A stretch of DNA of 64,000 nt from Chiridota heheva (GCA_020152595.1 JAIGNY010003302.1:306001-370000); one strand, 5' to 3'; counted from the first letter of the stretch, positions 35,399 to 47,820 are shown. Numbers and translations are program-made. The notes: generated by a model not told the origin, from the sequence alone.

Positions 35399-35905
35399 GC
35401 ACTTGTCAGTTGTATGACTCACCCTCACTACCCCCCAGCAATGTCAGTCAAATGTGAGTCATTGACACATGAAACAGTGACTCACATGTGCATCATTGTA
35501 CCAAATTGTCAATCACCAGAGTGACTCTGGAGTAAGTCAATTTACTTCAAACCTATTCACTTCGTACAGAGGTAGTCATTTCAAAAGAAATGTCAGTCAC
35601 CTTTGTCAATGCGTCAATGTACATGCTTTGGTCACCCACTTCGGTGCAGACTTGCAAGTACAATTTTTGTACTCATGAGCACATTTTTCAGTTTGTACTT
35701 GTACAAGTACTCATGAGATTAAGACCATGTACTCACACTTTTCTTTGGCATCATGCAAATTTCAATTGCTTGTACTCGTGAAAATGACTTGTACTGGTAC
35801 TCGTACTCATGAAAATGTACTTAGACTACAAGTCTGCTTTGGTGCAATGACTTACCTTGTCCAGAGGTGTAAAGGTGAGTCACAAAATTGATAAGTGCAT
35901 TATTT
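35398..35905. mobile_element. M4 MITE, copy 2 (hosting a nested element)
   Basis: Left end GCACTTGTCAGTTGTATGAC, right end AAATTGATAAGTGC. The left arm (GTCAGTCAAATGTGAGTCATTGA and following) parallels the right arm of the 11.1-kb copy and the sequence bordering the 60-bp array at 57.5 kb. A 190-bp element is inserted at 35,647-35,836. Confidence 0.72.
35647..35836. mobile_element. Small hAT-like MITE nested in M4
   Basis: Ends CAGACTTG / CAAGTCTG, flanked by CTTCGGTG (35,639-35,646) and CTTTGGTG (35,837-35,844), an 8-bp target duplication with one mismatch. The interior consists of degenerate GTACTCATGA / GTACTTGTAC motifs. No coding capacity. It differs from the nested element at 11,211. 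Confidence 0.7.
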
Positions 35906-36281
35906 GTGTTAATTATTCAAAAAAATAATTACATCTGTCTTGGACCCCCAATATGAAACTTGTGTCGGGGGCCCTGGATTGAATTGTCAGCAACTGTGTT
36001 TATATTTCAACCAATCAAAAGATGGATTGTGCAGTAGTGTATTTTTATCTTCACGTTTCACAATGTATGGAAAGATTACTATGTCCATCCAGCAACAAAC
36101 AAATATCCATAAATAGCCATAATTTCTTAAAGTTTAAAATCCAAGATTTATGCCAACCCTTTCCCAATCCCCCACCTCCCATATAAACAAAATGTTGTAG
36201 CAAGACTTCACATCAATTTGCAACTTATCATAATAAATGTAATTACAACAACTCCCTGCATGTACATTACAGCTCTTACCC

Positions 36282-36320
36282 AGGGAGTTGTCACTAAATG
36301 ACTAAATGACAACTCCCTGC
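36282..36320. repeat. Perfect 13-bp inverted repeat hairpin
   Basis: CAGGGAGTTGTCA and TGACAACTCCCTG are separated by 13 bp. A further ACAACTCCCTG precedes it at ~36,248. Probably a foldback remnant. Confidence 0.7.
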
Positions 36321-36515
36321 CTTACCACAGACAGAGTTATCATTTCCTCTTTAAGAAGGAAGTGAGCAGTGAATTATCTGGTGTTTACAAGAGGAGTCTA
36401 GAATGACATTTCCCTTGAGAAATGACCCCAACCTAAGGACAAATAATTACCTGATCCAACTGGGTTAGAAACCTCAGAAGGGTAGCAGCTGATTTATGGT
36501 AGGCAGGACAACCAA

Positions 36516-37009
36516 AGCATTAGTTCAGTGGTCACAGCTTTTCTTATCTGAAAGAGGACTTTTAATAGAATGAAAATGGTGAAGAAACTACTTCATTATC
36601 TTATTCCGTAAAGGAGTTATTCAAGTTTAAAGCTAGTTTTACCTGTGTAGAAAAGACTGGTGTAGCAAGTCTACTATGGAAAGTTGGTGCCCTTATTTTT
36701 CTTCAGGTGGTAGATTATACTTACCCTTACATGTACAAGATTCTGGTTTACTACTTTCCTGACATATCCTATGGTTTTTAAGCCACAAAATCACAGGACA
36801 AAATATGATAAAGACTTTCATGAATCTGAGTATGTGACATCATCACAACTAGTCTGGTTTCAGTCGTTTCTACTCAAATGGTTCAGAACTTTAAACTTAA
36901 AATATCTCTTTAATGGAATCAGATTTGTAAATGCTTTCTTCACCATTTTGTCTCTTTTGAAGTCCTCTTTCAAATCAGATGGACATGCTTGACCACTAAA
37001 CAATCCTTT
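36516..37009. mobile_element. T1 MITE, copy 2
   Basis: Collinear with 2,683-3,251: starts AGCATTAGTTCAGTGGTCA, includes CTTATTCCGTAAAGGAG, TTCTTCAGGTGGTA, TTTCAGTCGTTTCTAC and CTTTCTTCACCATTTTGTC, and ends AACAATCCTTT. The flanking TTAA has decayed. The 73-codon ORF at 36,771-36,992 is internal to the element and not a gene. Confidence 0.75.
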
Positions 37010-38876
37010 CAGTTAAGCTGATCAATTGGTAAAATTGTTCTTATACACAGCAATAGCAATTAAACTGGTCAGAAGTTCAGCAGTCAGTCATGTCCATTTC
37101 TTACGCTAAAGAATTATTATTATGATAACATTTTGTTATTAGAAAACCACTAATAACTCCATTATCTATGTTACTTTAAAGAAAGACAATAACTTGTGGT
37201 CTTGAACTTAAAGGTATAGAAACGATACATATTTTATATTTATTCATATATGCTAAGAATTCTCTAATTCAATTGGTCGAAAGGTGTCAACTGACCATGG
37301 CTAATCCGCGGCTCCGCACGGCAAAGTCGCAAAACTGCACCAGCATCATCTCTACATCACACATGGTATGGGATACGCACAGTATCATATGGTTAGGGAA
37401 TAGTAAACAAACGCACAGCAAAACAAGCTCTTGGATTGCATATTATTGCGCATCTTTTAAAATACGCACATTGTACATCGTGTGAGAACAATGGAAATTT
37501 TAGACGCAGTGCCAAAACTATCTTTTTGATTGGTCGAAATATTTACGGAATTACTGACAAGCTAATCAATTGCCAGTGCGAAAATGACATTACTAGTATG
37601 TAACAGAGTTGGGGGAGGGGGAAGGGGGAGGATTGGGAAAGCGAATTCTTGTGATGAGATTCTCTCTTGAAGTCAAGTTCGTGAAATGATCTGTTTTGAA
37701 CTCATTTATCTTTCTATAAGATAATACACAGGCACAGGTATCAATTAGAAAAGTGGAATATATATTAATATATATATTTTTAAATGCAATCTTCTCCCCA
37801 GGATTTTTGTAAATTAATTTAGAAAGAAACATATATTGTATTTTGGTCTTACATGATATTTCTGCTGTCAGATGTACCTGTTATTATAATACAAATATTC
37901 TCCCTAGACCTGTCTCTACAAAATGAAAGTACAAACTTTTCAAAACTTTCCTTCCAATTTTATGCTGTTTTTCATCCCTTTTCTTATTCATTTATTTATT
38001 GGTTGGTGCCATGTCACATCATTTTCTGGAGTGAAAACAAACTTTTGCGCGATACACGTGGGCAAGTCCGTATGTGTTTACTGTGTGCAGAATGTATGGC
38101 ATGTAAACAAACACAGCTGATCGCTTTGTTTTCACTCCAATGCGGGTTGAATGCGCGCAGTTGCTATGCGGTCTGATGACCTCAGGTCACATTTCCAACC
38201 AAGTGAATTAATAAAGACACATTTGAAAAATGAACTATCTTTTAGTTGCAGTTAGTAAGAGGTCAAATGTTTTTCTTTCATTTCATTCAGGGAGTCGGAA
38301 TACAAATTGCATTCAATACCTACAACTTGTTTCAAACACTGTTCACAAGTCAATGCCTATTGGTCAGTTTAACAAAGCAGCCTAATGACAAATACATTTT
38401 TTTCTTCTTCTTAAAACCACAAGTATTGCAATCAATACTTAAATCAATAAGTTTAACAAGAAATTGTTTTATTTCACAAACACCACTTCCATTAATTCAA
38501 CACTACTTTATCACAAAAATTAAGCCTTTAATGAATATTCCATTCATCAAAACTTCAAAAGCCACAAGAAATACATTTAACTGCTGGAAATATTGGAATT
38601 AAATGAATTTGGCAGATTTGTATCAACATCATAAATATAGGATTACAAACTCCATTTACAGAAATGAATAGCCAATCTTCCGAGAAGGATACAATATCAG
38701 AATTCTTATTTAATCTGAGGGATATTCTCATGAATTTTCCCAGCCTCATGAAATATCTCTAAATTCACCGCAAGCATGCACCTGACCAAGTACTATTGAT
38801 ACATACTATCAGATATATTCACAAGCATGGATGACAGATGTAATTTATCACAGAAGGGAATTTTTCGCAAATTTAA
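37010..38876. other. Non-coding stretch with a small foldback
   Basis: Around 38,027-38,142 GGAGTGAAAACAAAC and GTTTGTTTTCACTCC-type arms (the right arm reads TTTGTTTTCACTCC) enclose ~85 bp, a possible tiny foldback element. The rest shows no array and no gene; ORFs of ~100 codons here lack any recognisable motif. Confidence 0.45.
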
Positions 38877-39461
38877 AGGAGACAGAAAGTCTGACTTTTT
38901 CTTCATTTAGTAGTATGGTAGAAATAATAATTTTAAGTCATCTGACGAAATTTCACATCGTACAAAACAATTTAGCATATATTTTCTAATTTATTAAAGC
39001 ATTAATGCTGTCAATATTACTTACATGGGAGTGGCTATTTTGTTCTAAAATATGATGTCATACACCCAGAACAGATTAGAATATTGATGTATTTCTTTAT
39101 AACCTATTTCAAATTTTCTAACTACTAAGAAATAAATTTTCCTTTGTATCGGTCGATGAATTTTTATTTGTATATAGAATTAATTTATTCAAGCCCTTAG
39201 AGCTTCATGTCAAAGCATTTTGGAAAGAATGTTACAAGGATAATTTTTAAGAAATACATTATATGTGCTAGCAAATACAGCATACTATGTCATCATTAGA
39301 TTTCAACACAAAATTAGACAAAATGGTAGCGTCCATGTTACAACCTCAAACTTGGATAACTTGAGAATGGAATAAGATTTTATGATGAGGTTTTTGGTAG
39401 TCAGTTTATTTTTTAATTCTCTATCATATATCAAGCTAGAATATATGACTTTGTGTCTCCT
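38877..39461. mobile_element. T2: TTAA-flanked MITE, copy 2
   Basis: TTAA at 38,873-38,876 and 39,462-39,465. Ends AGGAGACAGAAAGTC and GACTTTGTGTCTCCT are near-perfect inverted repeats. The 585-bp body is collinear with 22,580-23,149. Non-coding. This is the better-preserved copy. Confidence 0.88.
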
Positions 39462-39496
39462 TTAAAGAAGCATGGACAAGCACATCTGAAATTTAA

Positions 39497-39956
39497 AGGG
39501 AAATTCCCATGGAATATTAGTTGATTGTCAGTGTCTGATAGAGAAAAAAATTAAGAAACAAATTAATAAAAAAATCATGTTAATATCTCATTCCTACAAG
39601 AAGTTATTAATTTTTCATAATTCAAATATTAGTTACAAGAACAGAATGGACAACATTGTAAATCTTATTCTACACAATTCTTAATCAATTTTGAAGAAAA
39701 TATATGTTCCCAATCATTAAGAAAATACAAAATTATTTTTCAAAGAAATACATAAATAATAGTAAAGAAATGCTGTGATGACATCATAATGATGACTTAG
39801 ACACAGATCAACAATCTCTTTTACGCAGTTAAGAAAAATCTTTAAAATTCAGTAACTTCTTGTAGGAATAAGATTTTAACTTGTTTTTTACCATTCTGCT
39901 TCTTTTACTGTCCTTTATCAAAAATATCTAAATGAAATTACATGAGAAAATTTCTT
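39497..39956. mobile_element. T1b: TTAA-flanked palindromic MITE
   Basis: TTAA at 39,493-39,496 and 39,957-39,960. The left end AGGGAAATTCCCATGG and following arm (AAAAATCATGTTAATATC, CATTCCTACAAGAAGTTA) are echoed in the right arm (TAACTTCTTGTAGGAATAAG). The arm architecture resembles T1 but the element is shorter, and it matches the arm beginning at 44,179. It borders T2 with only ~30 bp between them. Confidence 0.7.
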
Positions 39957-39959
39957 TTA

Positions 39960-42340
39960 ATTTCAATACATCCTTGTGGTTAAAATACTTGACTGTATAT
40001 TTAGGGATATGCACATTTTCAGCACTTAAATAATTTCACGTGATTTGTGGTAGCCAAATATATTAGACACAAAACATGAAAACATATTTCAAAAAGACAC
40101 ACTTTTTGAGGAAGGTGAATGAGGAAGTGAATGATGATGGATGTTACTTCTAGCCTGGTTTCAGTAGTTTTAATCTGATACAACATTTAAGTGTCTTGAA
40201 AATCTCCAAAAAGATTTACAAATTAATGACATGATTTGGGTAATGACTGAATGTTCAACTTAAAAACTTATGTTCATCAATTGAAAGACCAAAGTCTTCG
40301 CCTTCAGTAAAATTAAATATCTTACAGTAAAAAATAAAGAGAAGTTTATTAAAAAGCCCTCTTTCTAAAAAGTTTCCAAAAACCACACCTGTATTTTGGA
40401 CACCCTTGGGGGTTAACAGAATCAGATTTTGGAATAATTTCTTCACATATTAAACTTAAGATCAATCATCACATTCAAACCTTCCTAAACAATGACACTC
40501 TCTTTTATCTACCCATCTAAAACTAAATTAACAAAACCTTTTTTCAAACTCAAGATTGGAAAATTAAGGATCGAGTCCTTTCAACTAAAGAAATGTGAAC
40601 CTTCTGATTTGTACTGTACCTTCCATCAACACAAATACTACACAAGATTGTTCTCATCTGAGGTTACGAAGCATCTCTTCTCCCCCTCTGTTCCCCCATC
40701 ACATTATCTTCTTGAAATCTTCATTTTCTTGAAGGATCCTTACATTAAGGAGGGCTATGTTATCTCTGGGTTTCTAAACATTTCCAAATTGTTCGAAAAT
40801 ACAATTCGTTGCGGACCTCTTAAAGGACAGAGGGGTTTCAGAGCTCAATGCCCTGGGGCATGTGGTATTTACTCATTTACATAAAGGTATATATATATAT
40901 ATATATGAACAGGTGGGTTTCAGAGCTCAATGCCCTGGGGCATGTGGTATTTACTCATTTACATAAAGGTATATATATATATATGAACAGGTACAAAAGC
41001 TTTCTGTTCAACCACCGACTGAAAAAAACATTAAATTATGAGCTTAATGGTCTTTGAATTTGAAAATAGCATGTGTAGTTTTCAAGTTATGAGTAATCAA
41101 AGTTTGATCATTTTTTAATTGTTGAAAAATTGTGATGTATATGAACAAGAAATGGCCCAAAATGCTTGTTTTCCTTCATATTTCTTCCCTTAATTTCAGA
41201 CCTTGAAAATATTCAAAATGCCTCCTCCAGCTTGAAATTGGTATGGGAGGGGGAGAGGGGGGGGGGATAAAGATAAAATCATCTTCATTAGAATTGTCTT
41301 CAATTTTTCCAAGAGAAATGGCAGAGGGTTAAAAAATAATGCATTTACATAAGAGAATAGAGACTGTGTACCATTCCTATATCACAAGAGTAACACAACA
41401 ATTTACACATTTGCACAAAAATCTTCAAAAAGCTGTAAAATTGCCAGTTTTTAACCCATTTTGATCAACGTTTTTGCTTTCTTCATGTTTTTTAGGGGGT
41501 TTTGAATCAATTTAGCTAATGTTGCCTCTACCTGTCCATATACTGTACCTTAATGCAGTTCTGTATGCCAGATCTGAAGTTAAACTGAAGTTTTTGAGCG
41601 GAGGCAATGGCAGAGGGGTTTGTCACATGGGAATTAAGTCCTGTAAAGCAGCACAAGTCCCAGATTTACAAAATTACCATAAAGCTGGCAAATTACCATA
41701 AAGCTGGCAAATTTTATGTTTTTTGTATTTATTTTCAAGGCATAATTCTTATAGGACAAGCGGAGCTTTTATACAGCTGAATCATTTCAATGTGATTCTT
41801 TATATTGCTTTCCCAAATTTCAAATATCAAAAATTCTCAAATTGCATTCTACCGCTAAATTTGGGTTAAGGTTATGATAATATCCAACTTCCTGTTCACT
41901 ATAGCTAACTTTTCCCATTCAAACATTTAAAGAAAGAAGCAAAAAAACAAAAAAAATAAGTTCACATGAGCAATTTTCTAGATGTTCTTTTCTGAGGTCA
42001 CAAAATTTTGCACAACATAAGTTTTAAAATGCTGTAAAATGCTCAATTTTTAGCTGATTTTGATGCATGGTTTTAGTACATTTTAAACCATTTATGCTCA
42101 TGTTGTCCCTTTAAAGCAAATATGTAAATTTCTCAAGTCACAGTAGTATCTACAACCCTCTTATCTCTCAACTTAATTTTACATATTATTTTTCAATTCA
42201 GTGTTGACTGATTTTTCTAAACCTGCAAGTAACAAATTATATTTTTTAAGTGTTAAACAACGGGAAAGGGGTGGGGGCACATTTAATGTGAGGTTTATAC
42301 ACATGTGCCGCCCGAGCAGTTGCCTTTTTTCAGAATTTTT
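39960..42340. other. Non-coding stretch with a two-copy ~80-bp repeat
   Basis: The segment TTTCAGAGCTCAATGCCCTG...CATTTACATAAAGG plus an AT microsatellite is duplicated in tandem at 40,837-40,908 and 40,917-40,984. The 130-codon ORF at 40,492-40,884 is the longest non-repeat, non-LINE ORF in the window, but it runs into the duplicated segment and has no motif I recognise, so I do not call it a gene. Confidence 0.45.
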
Positions 42341-42535
42341 GTAGTGCAGGTATCAAAAATCCAATCTCTCATACTGCTGATTCGAACAAAATTGCCTATA
42401 TTCATACTGCAGGTATCAAAAATTACTTATTTTCATACTGCAGGTATCAGAAATCACCTATTTTTATACTGCTGGTATCAAAATTATAAACTGTCATATT
42501 GCAGTTACCAAAAAAATCTCTGATACTACAGTCCA
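42340..42535 (+). repeat. Degenerate ~31-bp tandem repeat
   Basis: Five to six units built on CATACTGCAGGTATCAAAAA with variable spacer. Confidence 0.8.
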
Positions 42536-42784
42536 ATGTTTAAATTCTGGACAGCACATACCTACCACTTTAGTATGGAAGTGTCCCCCCTGGGATGTCA
42601 ACATCCCTTCATAAATCATTTTGAGTTAACCACTAATCTTCCAGTCTAATCTTATTTGTCTCCGAATTGGTTCCTTTTGATCTATTCTTCTTCTCCTTTG
42701 TACGGTACACCATACTCCTTTCATCCTTCAATCCAATCTTAGCTTCTTTAATCTTCTTTTAAAAAAACCTCAACCCTATAAATA

Positions 42785-44197
42785 GTCTTAAAGGAATATT
42801 CCCATGTTTTAAAAGGAATATTCCACGTTCTTAAAGAAATATTCCATGTTATTAAAGGAATATTCCCATGTTCTTAAAGGAATATTCCCATGTTTTAAAA
42901 GGAATATTCCACATTCTTAAAGAAATATTCTCATGTTTTTAACGGAATATTCCCATGTTTTTTTAAAGGATATTCCCATGTTTTTAAAGAAATATTCCCA
43001 TGTTCTTAAAGAAATATTCACATGTTTTTAAAGAAATATTCCCATGTTTTTAAAGGAATATTCACATGTTTTTAAAGGAATAATCCCATGTTTTAAAGGT
43101 ATATGCCCATGTTCTTAAAGGAATATTCCTGTTCTTAAAGGAATAATTCCATGTTATTAAAGGAATATTCCATGTTCTTAAAGGAATATTCCCATGTTCC
43201 TAAAGGAATATTCCCATTTTCTTAAGGGCATATACCATGTTCTTAAAGGAATATTCTCATTTTCTTAAGGGAATATTCCATGTTCTTAAAGAAATATTCC
43301 ATGTTCTTAAAGGATTAATCCCATGTTTTTAAAGGAATATGCCCATGTTCTTAAAGGAATATTCCCATGTTAGGGTTAGGGTTAGGGTTATATATTCCCA
43401 TGTTTTTAAAGGACATTCCTATGTTTTTAAAGGAATATTCCCATGCTTTTAAAGAAATATTCCCATGTTCTTAAAGAAATATTCTCATGTTCTTAAAGGA
43501 ATATTCCCATTTTCTTAAGAAATATTCCATGTTTTTAAAGGAATATTTCATGTTCTTAAAGGAATAATCCCATGTTTTTAAAGGAATAATCCCATGTTTT
43601 TAAAGGAATATTCAGGTTCTTGAAGAAATATTCCCATGTTATTAAGGAAATATTCCCATGTTTTTAAAGGAATATTTCCATGTTTTTAAAGGAATATTTC
43701 ATGTTCTTAAAGGAATATTCCATGTTTTTAAAGGAATAATCCCATGTTTTTAAAGGAATATTCCATTTTCTTGAAGAAATATTCCATGTTATTAAAAATA
43801 TTCCATGTTTTAAAGGAATATTTCCATGTTTTTAAAGAAATAATCCCATGTTTTTAAAGGAATATTTCATGTTCTTAAAGGAATATTCCACGTTCTTAAA
43901 GGAATAATCCCATGTTTTTAAAGGAATAATCTTATGTTTTTAAAGGAATATTTCCCATGTTTTTAAAGGAATATTCCCATGTTTTTAAAGGAATATTACC
44001 ATGTTTTTAAAGGAATATTTCCATGTTCTTAAAGGAATATTCCAAGTTTTTAAAGAAATATTCCATGTTCTTAAAGGAATATTCCCATGTTTTTAAAGGA
44101 ATATTCCCATTTTCTTAAGGGAATATTCCATGTTCTTAAAGTAATAATCCCATGTTTTTAAAGAATAATCCCATGTTTTTAAAGAAATATGCCCATG
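42785..44197 (+). repeat. 22-24 bp minisatellite of a TTAA-MITE terminus
   Basis: About 58-60 units with core TTAAAGGAATATTCCCATGT, varying by single-base indels in the T run and CCC run. The last unit (44,179-44,197, TTAAAGAAATATGCCCATG) is continuous with the left arm of the palindromic element that follows. The unit matches the terminus of T1b at 39,493 (TTAAAGGGAAATTCCCATGG). A (TTAGGG)3TTA tract interrupts it at 43,370-43,390. Confidence 0.95.
43370..43390 (+). repeat. Interstitial telomere-type repeat, (TTAGGG)3TTA
   Basis: Three perfect TTAGGG copies and a partial fourth, replacing part of a minisatellite unit between CCCATG and TATATTCCCATG. TTAGGG is the telomere repeat of most metazoans except many arthropods and nematodes. 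Confidence 0.9.
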
Positions 44198-44757
44198 TTT
44201 GTTAAGTAACCTTTCCTAAGAAAGAGAGAAATTGTAGAAACAATTTAGTACAAAAATCATGTTGATATGTTATTCCTACCAAGAGATATTCAACTTTAAG
44301 GTTCACAAAAAATACCAATAAACGAATAGGAAAAGGCTCAGTGTGACATCACAGCAACACATTCTCCCACAAAGTTTATGTATTTCATTCAAATCTATCA
44401 TCCTTTTTTATTAGTAAAACCTGCTAGAAAAATAAACTGATGAAAGTTAGGTATTTATATACATTGCCAAGTATACCCTACTTCAATATCTTTTGGAAAA
44501 TTGTTTCTAATCATACAGAAACAACCAATTAACTTTCAAAGAAATGCATAAACATTTGCAATGGAATTGTCTCTTTGACAACGTCAAACACAAATTCATC
44601 ATACTGTACAAAAAATATAAAATGCAAATGGAAAATCTTTTAAAAATCCATATCTCCTGAACAGAATATGCTATCAACCTAATTTTTGTACCAAATTGAC
44701 TAAAAGTATGCTCTATCGAATAAAATTTTCCAAAAAACCATATTCCTTCAAGACTTA
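44179..44757. mobile_element. T1b-like palindromic MITE, copy 2 (left end multiplied into the array)
   Basis: The left arm TTAAAGAAATATGCCCATG...AGAGAGAAATTGTAGAAACA...AAAAATCATGTTGATATG...ATTCCTACCAAGAGATATT parallels T1b at 39,493 in order. The right arm contains GGTACAAAAATTAGGTTGAT and GGAGATATGG when complemented. The right terminus is probably near CCATATTCCTTCAAGACTTAA (~44,757). Central CAGTGTGACATCACAGC matches other T1 members. Boundaries approximate. Confidence 0.65.
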
Positions 44758-44964
44758 AAGCAGACTGATACTTTTACAATCTTGAAGGATAATTTTAGTG
44801 GTGGTGATCTTACTGTTACATGCAAGTCAGTAAGGTTATCAAATTAAAGTAGAAATCAGACTATATAGCTGTGACATCACATCATTTCAATAAAATACTT
44901 CAGATTTGTAACTTTGCAGCTTTTGTTCCACTCAAATTTAAATTCATTTTACATGGCCATTAAT

Positions 44965-45057
44965 ACTCTACCAGCACTTTTTTGAAAACGCGCTTTGGAG
45001 GCGGGGTCAAAGATGGGGCAACCAAAACGGCGATAATATCGCCGCGTGGTAGAGTAA
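44965..45057. repeat. Small GC-richer foldback
   Basis: TACTCTACCAGC and GCGTGGTAGAGTA flank ~70 bp that include the hairpin GGCGATAATATCGCC (45,030-45,044). Possibly a tiny MITE. Confidence 0.5.
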
Positions 45058-45173
45058 GGCCTAATCTCTAGTCATCAGACCTTATCAATAGACCTTTGTC
45101 AATGTCAGCTGAATTTCAGAAACAGAACCCAAGTAATTAAATGCCCCTAATGTACAGCAGATCAATTTTTCAC

Positions 45174-46700
45174 AGGGGTGCTGTACCCTACAGGGTGCTG
45201 TACCCTACAGGGGTGCTGTACCCTACAGGGGTGCTGTACCCTACAGGGGTGCTGTACCCTACAGGGGTGATGTACCCTACAGGGGTGCTGTACCCTACAG
45301 GAGTGCTGCACCCTACAGGGGTGCTGTACCCTAGAGGGGTGCTGTACCCTACAGGGGTGCTGTACCCTACAGGGGTACTGTACCCTACAGGGGTGCTGCA
45401 CCCTACAGGGGTGCTGTACCCTACAGGGGTGCTGTACCCTACAGGGGTGATGTACCCTACAGGGGTGCTGTACCCTACAGGGGTGCTGTACCCTACAGGG
45501 GTGCTGTACCCTACAGGGGTGCTGTACCCTAGAGGGTTACTGTACCCTACAGGGGTGCTGTACCCTACAGGGGTGCTGTACCCTACAGGGGTGCTGTACC
45601 CTACAGGGGTGCTGCACCCTACAGGGGTGCTGTACCCTAGAGGGGTGCTGTACCCTACAGGGGTGCTACCCTACAGGGTGCTGTACCCTACAGGGGTGAT
45701 GTACCCTACAGGGGTGCTGTACCCTACAGGGGTGCTGTACCCTACAGGGGTGATGTACCCTACAGGGGTGCTGTACCCTACAAGAGTGCTGCACCCTACA
45801 GGATGCTTACCCTACAGGGGTGGTGCTGTACCCTACAGGGTGCAGTACCCTACAGGGGTGCTGTACCCTACAGGGGTGTGGTACCCTACAGGGGTGCTGT
45901 ACCCTACAGGGGTGCTGTACCCTACAGGGCTGCTGTACCCTACAGGGGTGCTGTACCCTACAGGGGTGCCGTACCCTACAGGATGCTGTACCCTACAGGG
46001 GTCCGGTACCCTACAGGGGTCCGGTACCCTACAGGGGTGCTGTACCCTACAGGGGTGCTGTACCCTACAGGGGTGCTGTACTCTACAGGGGTGCTGTACC
46101 CTACAGGATGCTGTACCCTACAGGGATGCTGTACCCTACAGGATGCTTACCCTACAGGGGTGCTGTACCCTACAGGATGCTTACCCTACAGGATGCTGTA
46201 CCCTACAGGTGCGGTACCCTACAGGGTGCTGTACCCTACAGGGGTGCTGTACCCTACAGGGGTGCTGTACCCTACAGGGGTGCTGTACCCTACAGGGGTG
46301 CTGTACCCTACAGGGGTGCTGTACCCTACAGGGCTGCTGTACCCTACAGGGGTGCTGTACCCTACAGGATGCTGTACCCTACAGGGGTGCTGTACCCTAC
46401 AGGATGCTGCACCCTACAGGATGCTTACCCTACAGGGGTGCTGTACCCTACAGGATGCTTACCCTACAGGGGTGCTGTACCCTACAGGATGCTGTACCCT
46501 ACAGGATGCTTACCCTACAGGGGTGCTGTACCCTACAGGATGCTGTACCCTACAGGGGTGCTGTACCCTACAGGGGTGCGGTACCCTACAGGGGTGCTGT
46601 ACCCTACAGGGGTGCTGTACCCTACAGGGGTGCTGTACCCTACAGGGGTGCGGTACCCTACAGGGGTGCTGTACCCTACAGGGGTCCTGTACCCTACATG
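45174..46700 (+). repeat. 18-bp minisatellite, CCCTACAGGGGTGCTGTA
   Basis: About 84 units over 1.53 kb. The first ~480 bp are almost all 18-bp units; further right 17-bp (CAGGATGCTG, CAGGGTGCTG) and 13-14-bp (GGATGCTTA) units become common and shift frame. The ORFs of 320, 355 and 589 codons (YPTGVL, VPYRGA and TLQGCC repeats) are the three frames of the same repeat and not genes. Confidence 0.97.
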
Positions 46701-47425
46701 GGGCTGTACCCAATCCTGTTTTCCTCCTCCCTACCCCTTTTATCACACCCTCTTCATTGTTTCCCAAAAACATTTGTTTTGAGGATTGCTTTACCTTCTT
46801 GGCATGTGGACCTTTCAATACAAAAAGATGTGGCCAATACTCGAATATTGTTATATTATATCCTCTCTAAATTTCTTAACTTAAAGCACCATGAAGTTTG
46901 TGCTATATAAACACCATGACTGCGTATAAACACCATGACGTTTGTGCTGCATAGACCTTTTTCATATCATAATCGCCAATTTTCAGAAAACTAATTTAAT
47001 GCCACATGGCTGAAATTTATGTTTATGGACTAGAGGAATCTTTTCGTTAAATCAAAAACTGGGGAATCTTGGCTGTCTGAACAATTCACGCACGGTATGG
47101 GACCAAGCGTATCAAAACATGCTTTTAAACACATTTATCATACATGTACATGTACATGCGTTATACATGAAAGTAATACATTCACGCATTTTTTCATACA
47201 AATTTTCCCAACAAAGCTGCACCTGATTGGTTGGGTAACAAAGGAAAAATTACCCCAGCAGTGGATTGGTCAAAGAACAGAAGAAATAACTTTCGGCTAA
47301 ACACGGTTTGAAAAGGTTTATATTTCTCTGGCTACTGTACTTTGCTACTGTTTCTTTGTTTCATGCCTCTCATTGGCTGAAACTAGGGGTCTGTTAAACA
47401 TCAAGACTTCTGAGCTGCCCTCTAC
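46700..47425. other. Non-coding stretch
   Basis: A small duplication, CACCATGA.GTTTGTGCT, occurs at 46,887 and 46,932 with an extra TATAAACACCATGAC between. No gene. Confidence 0.4.
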
Positions 47426-47820
47426 AGTTACTGTACTGCATATACTGTACTACAAATGTTGCACAAATACTGTATACTATTATTATTTTTATCAAATTAC
47501 ATTTAAGAGTGTACACTGCATATACAGTCTAAATATTGCAGAATTTTGTATCAAATTATATTTTATTATTATTATTACAGTATTTCATTATTATTAAATT
47601 ATATCAATGTACACTGCACATACAATAACAAACGTTGCACAAGCATATTATTCTTTTTATCAAATTATCTTTTACAATTACTGTACACTGAATATACATT
47701 AACAAATGTTGCACAAATTTATATATTTTTGTATCAAATTATATTTTATAATTACTGTTCACTGCATATACTGTATGCACTAACAATTTTTGCACAAATA
47801 TGTTTTATCTAATTATATTT
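47425..47820 (+). repeat. AT-rich ~80-100 bp tandem repeat, about five copies
   Basis: Units share TGTACACTGCATATAC, ACAAATGTTGCACAAAT and TTTTATCAAATTATATTTT in this order with variable spacing. ORFs rich in Tyr and Ile are repeat products. Confidence 0.8.

Noticed and set aside
40492..40884. 130-codon + strand ORF, the longest outside repeats and LINEs
   Set aside because: No recognisable motif, AT-rich, and it ends within a locally duplicated segment; consistent with chance.
45174..46700. Telomeric C-strand repeat, because units contain ACCCTA
   Set aside because: The period is 18 bp with constant non-telomeric bases; there is no tandem CCCTAA.
45141..46910. 589-, 355- and 320-codon ORFs resembling a repetitive structural protein
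   Set aside because: All three frames of an 18-bp repeat are open; frames interchange wherever a 17-bp unit occurs, and no signal peptide or unique domain precedes the repeat.
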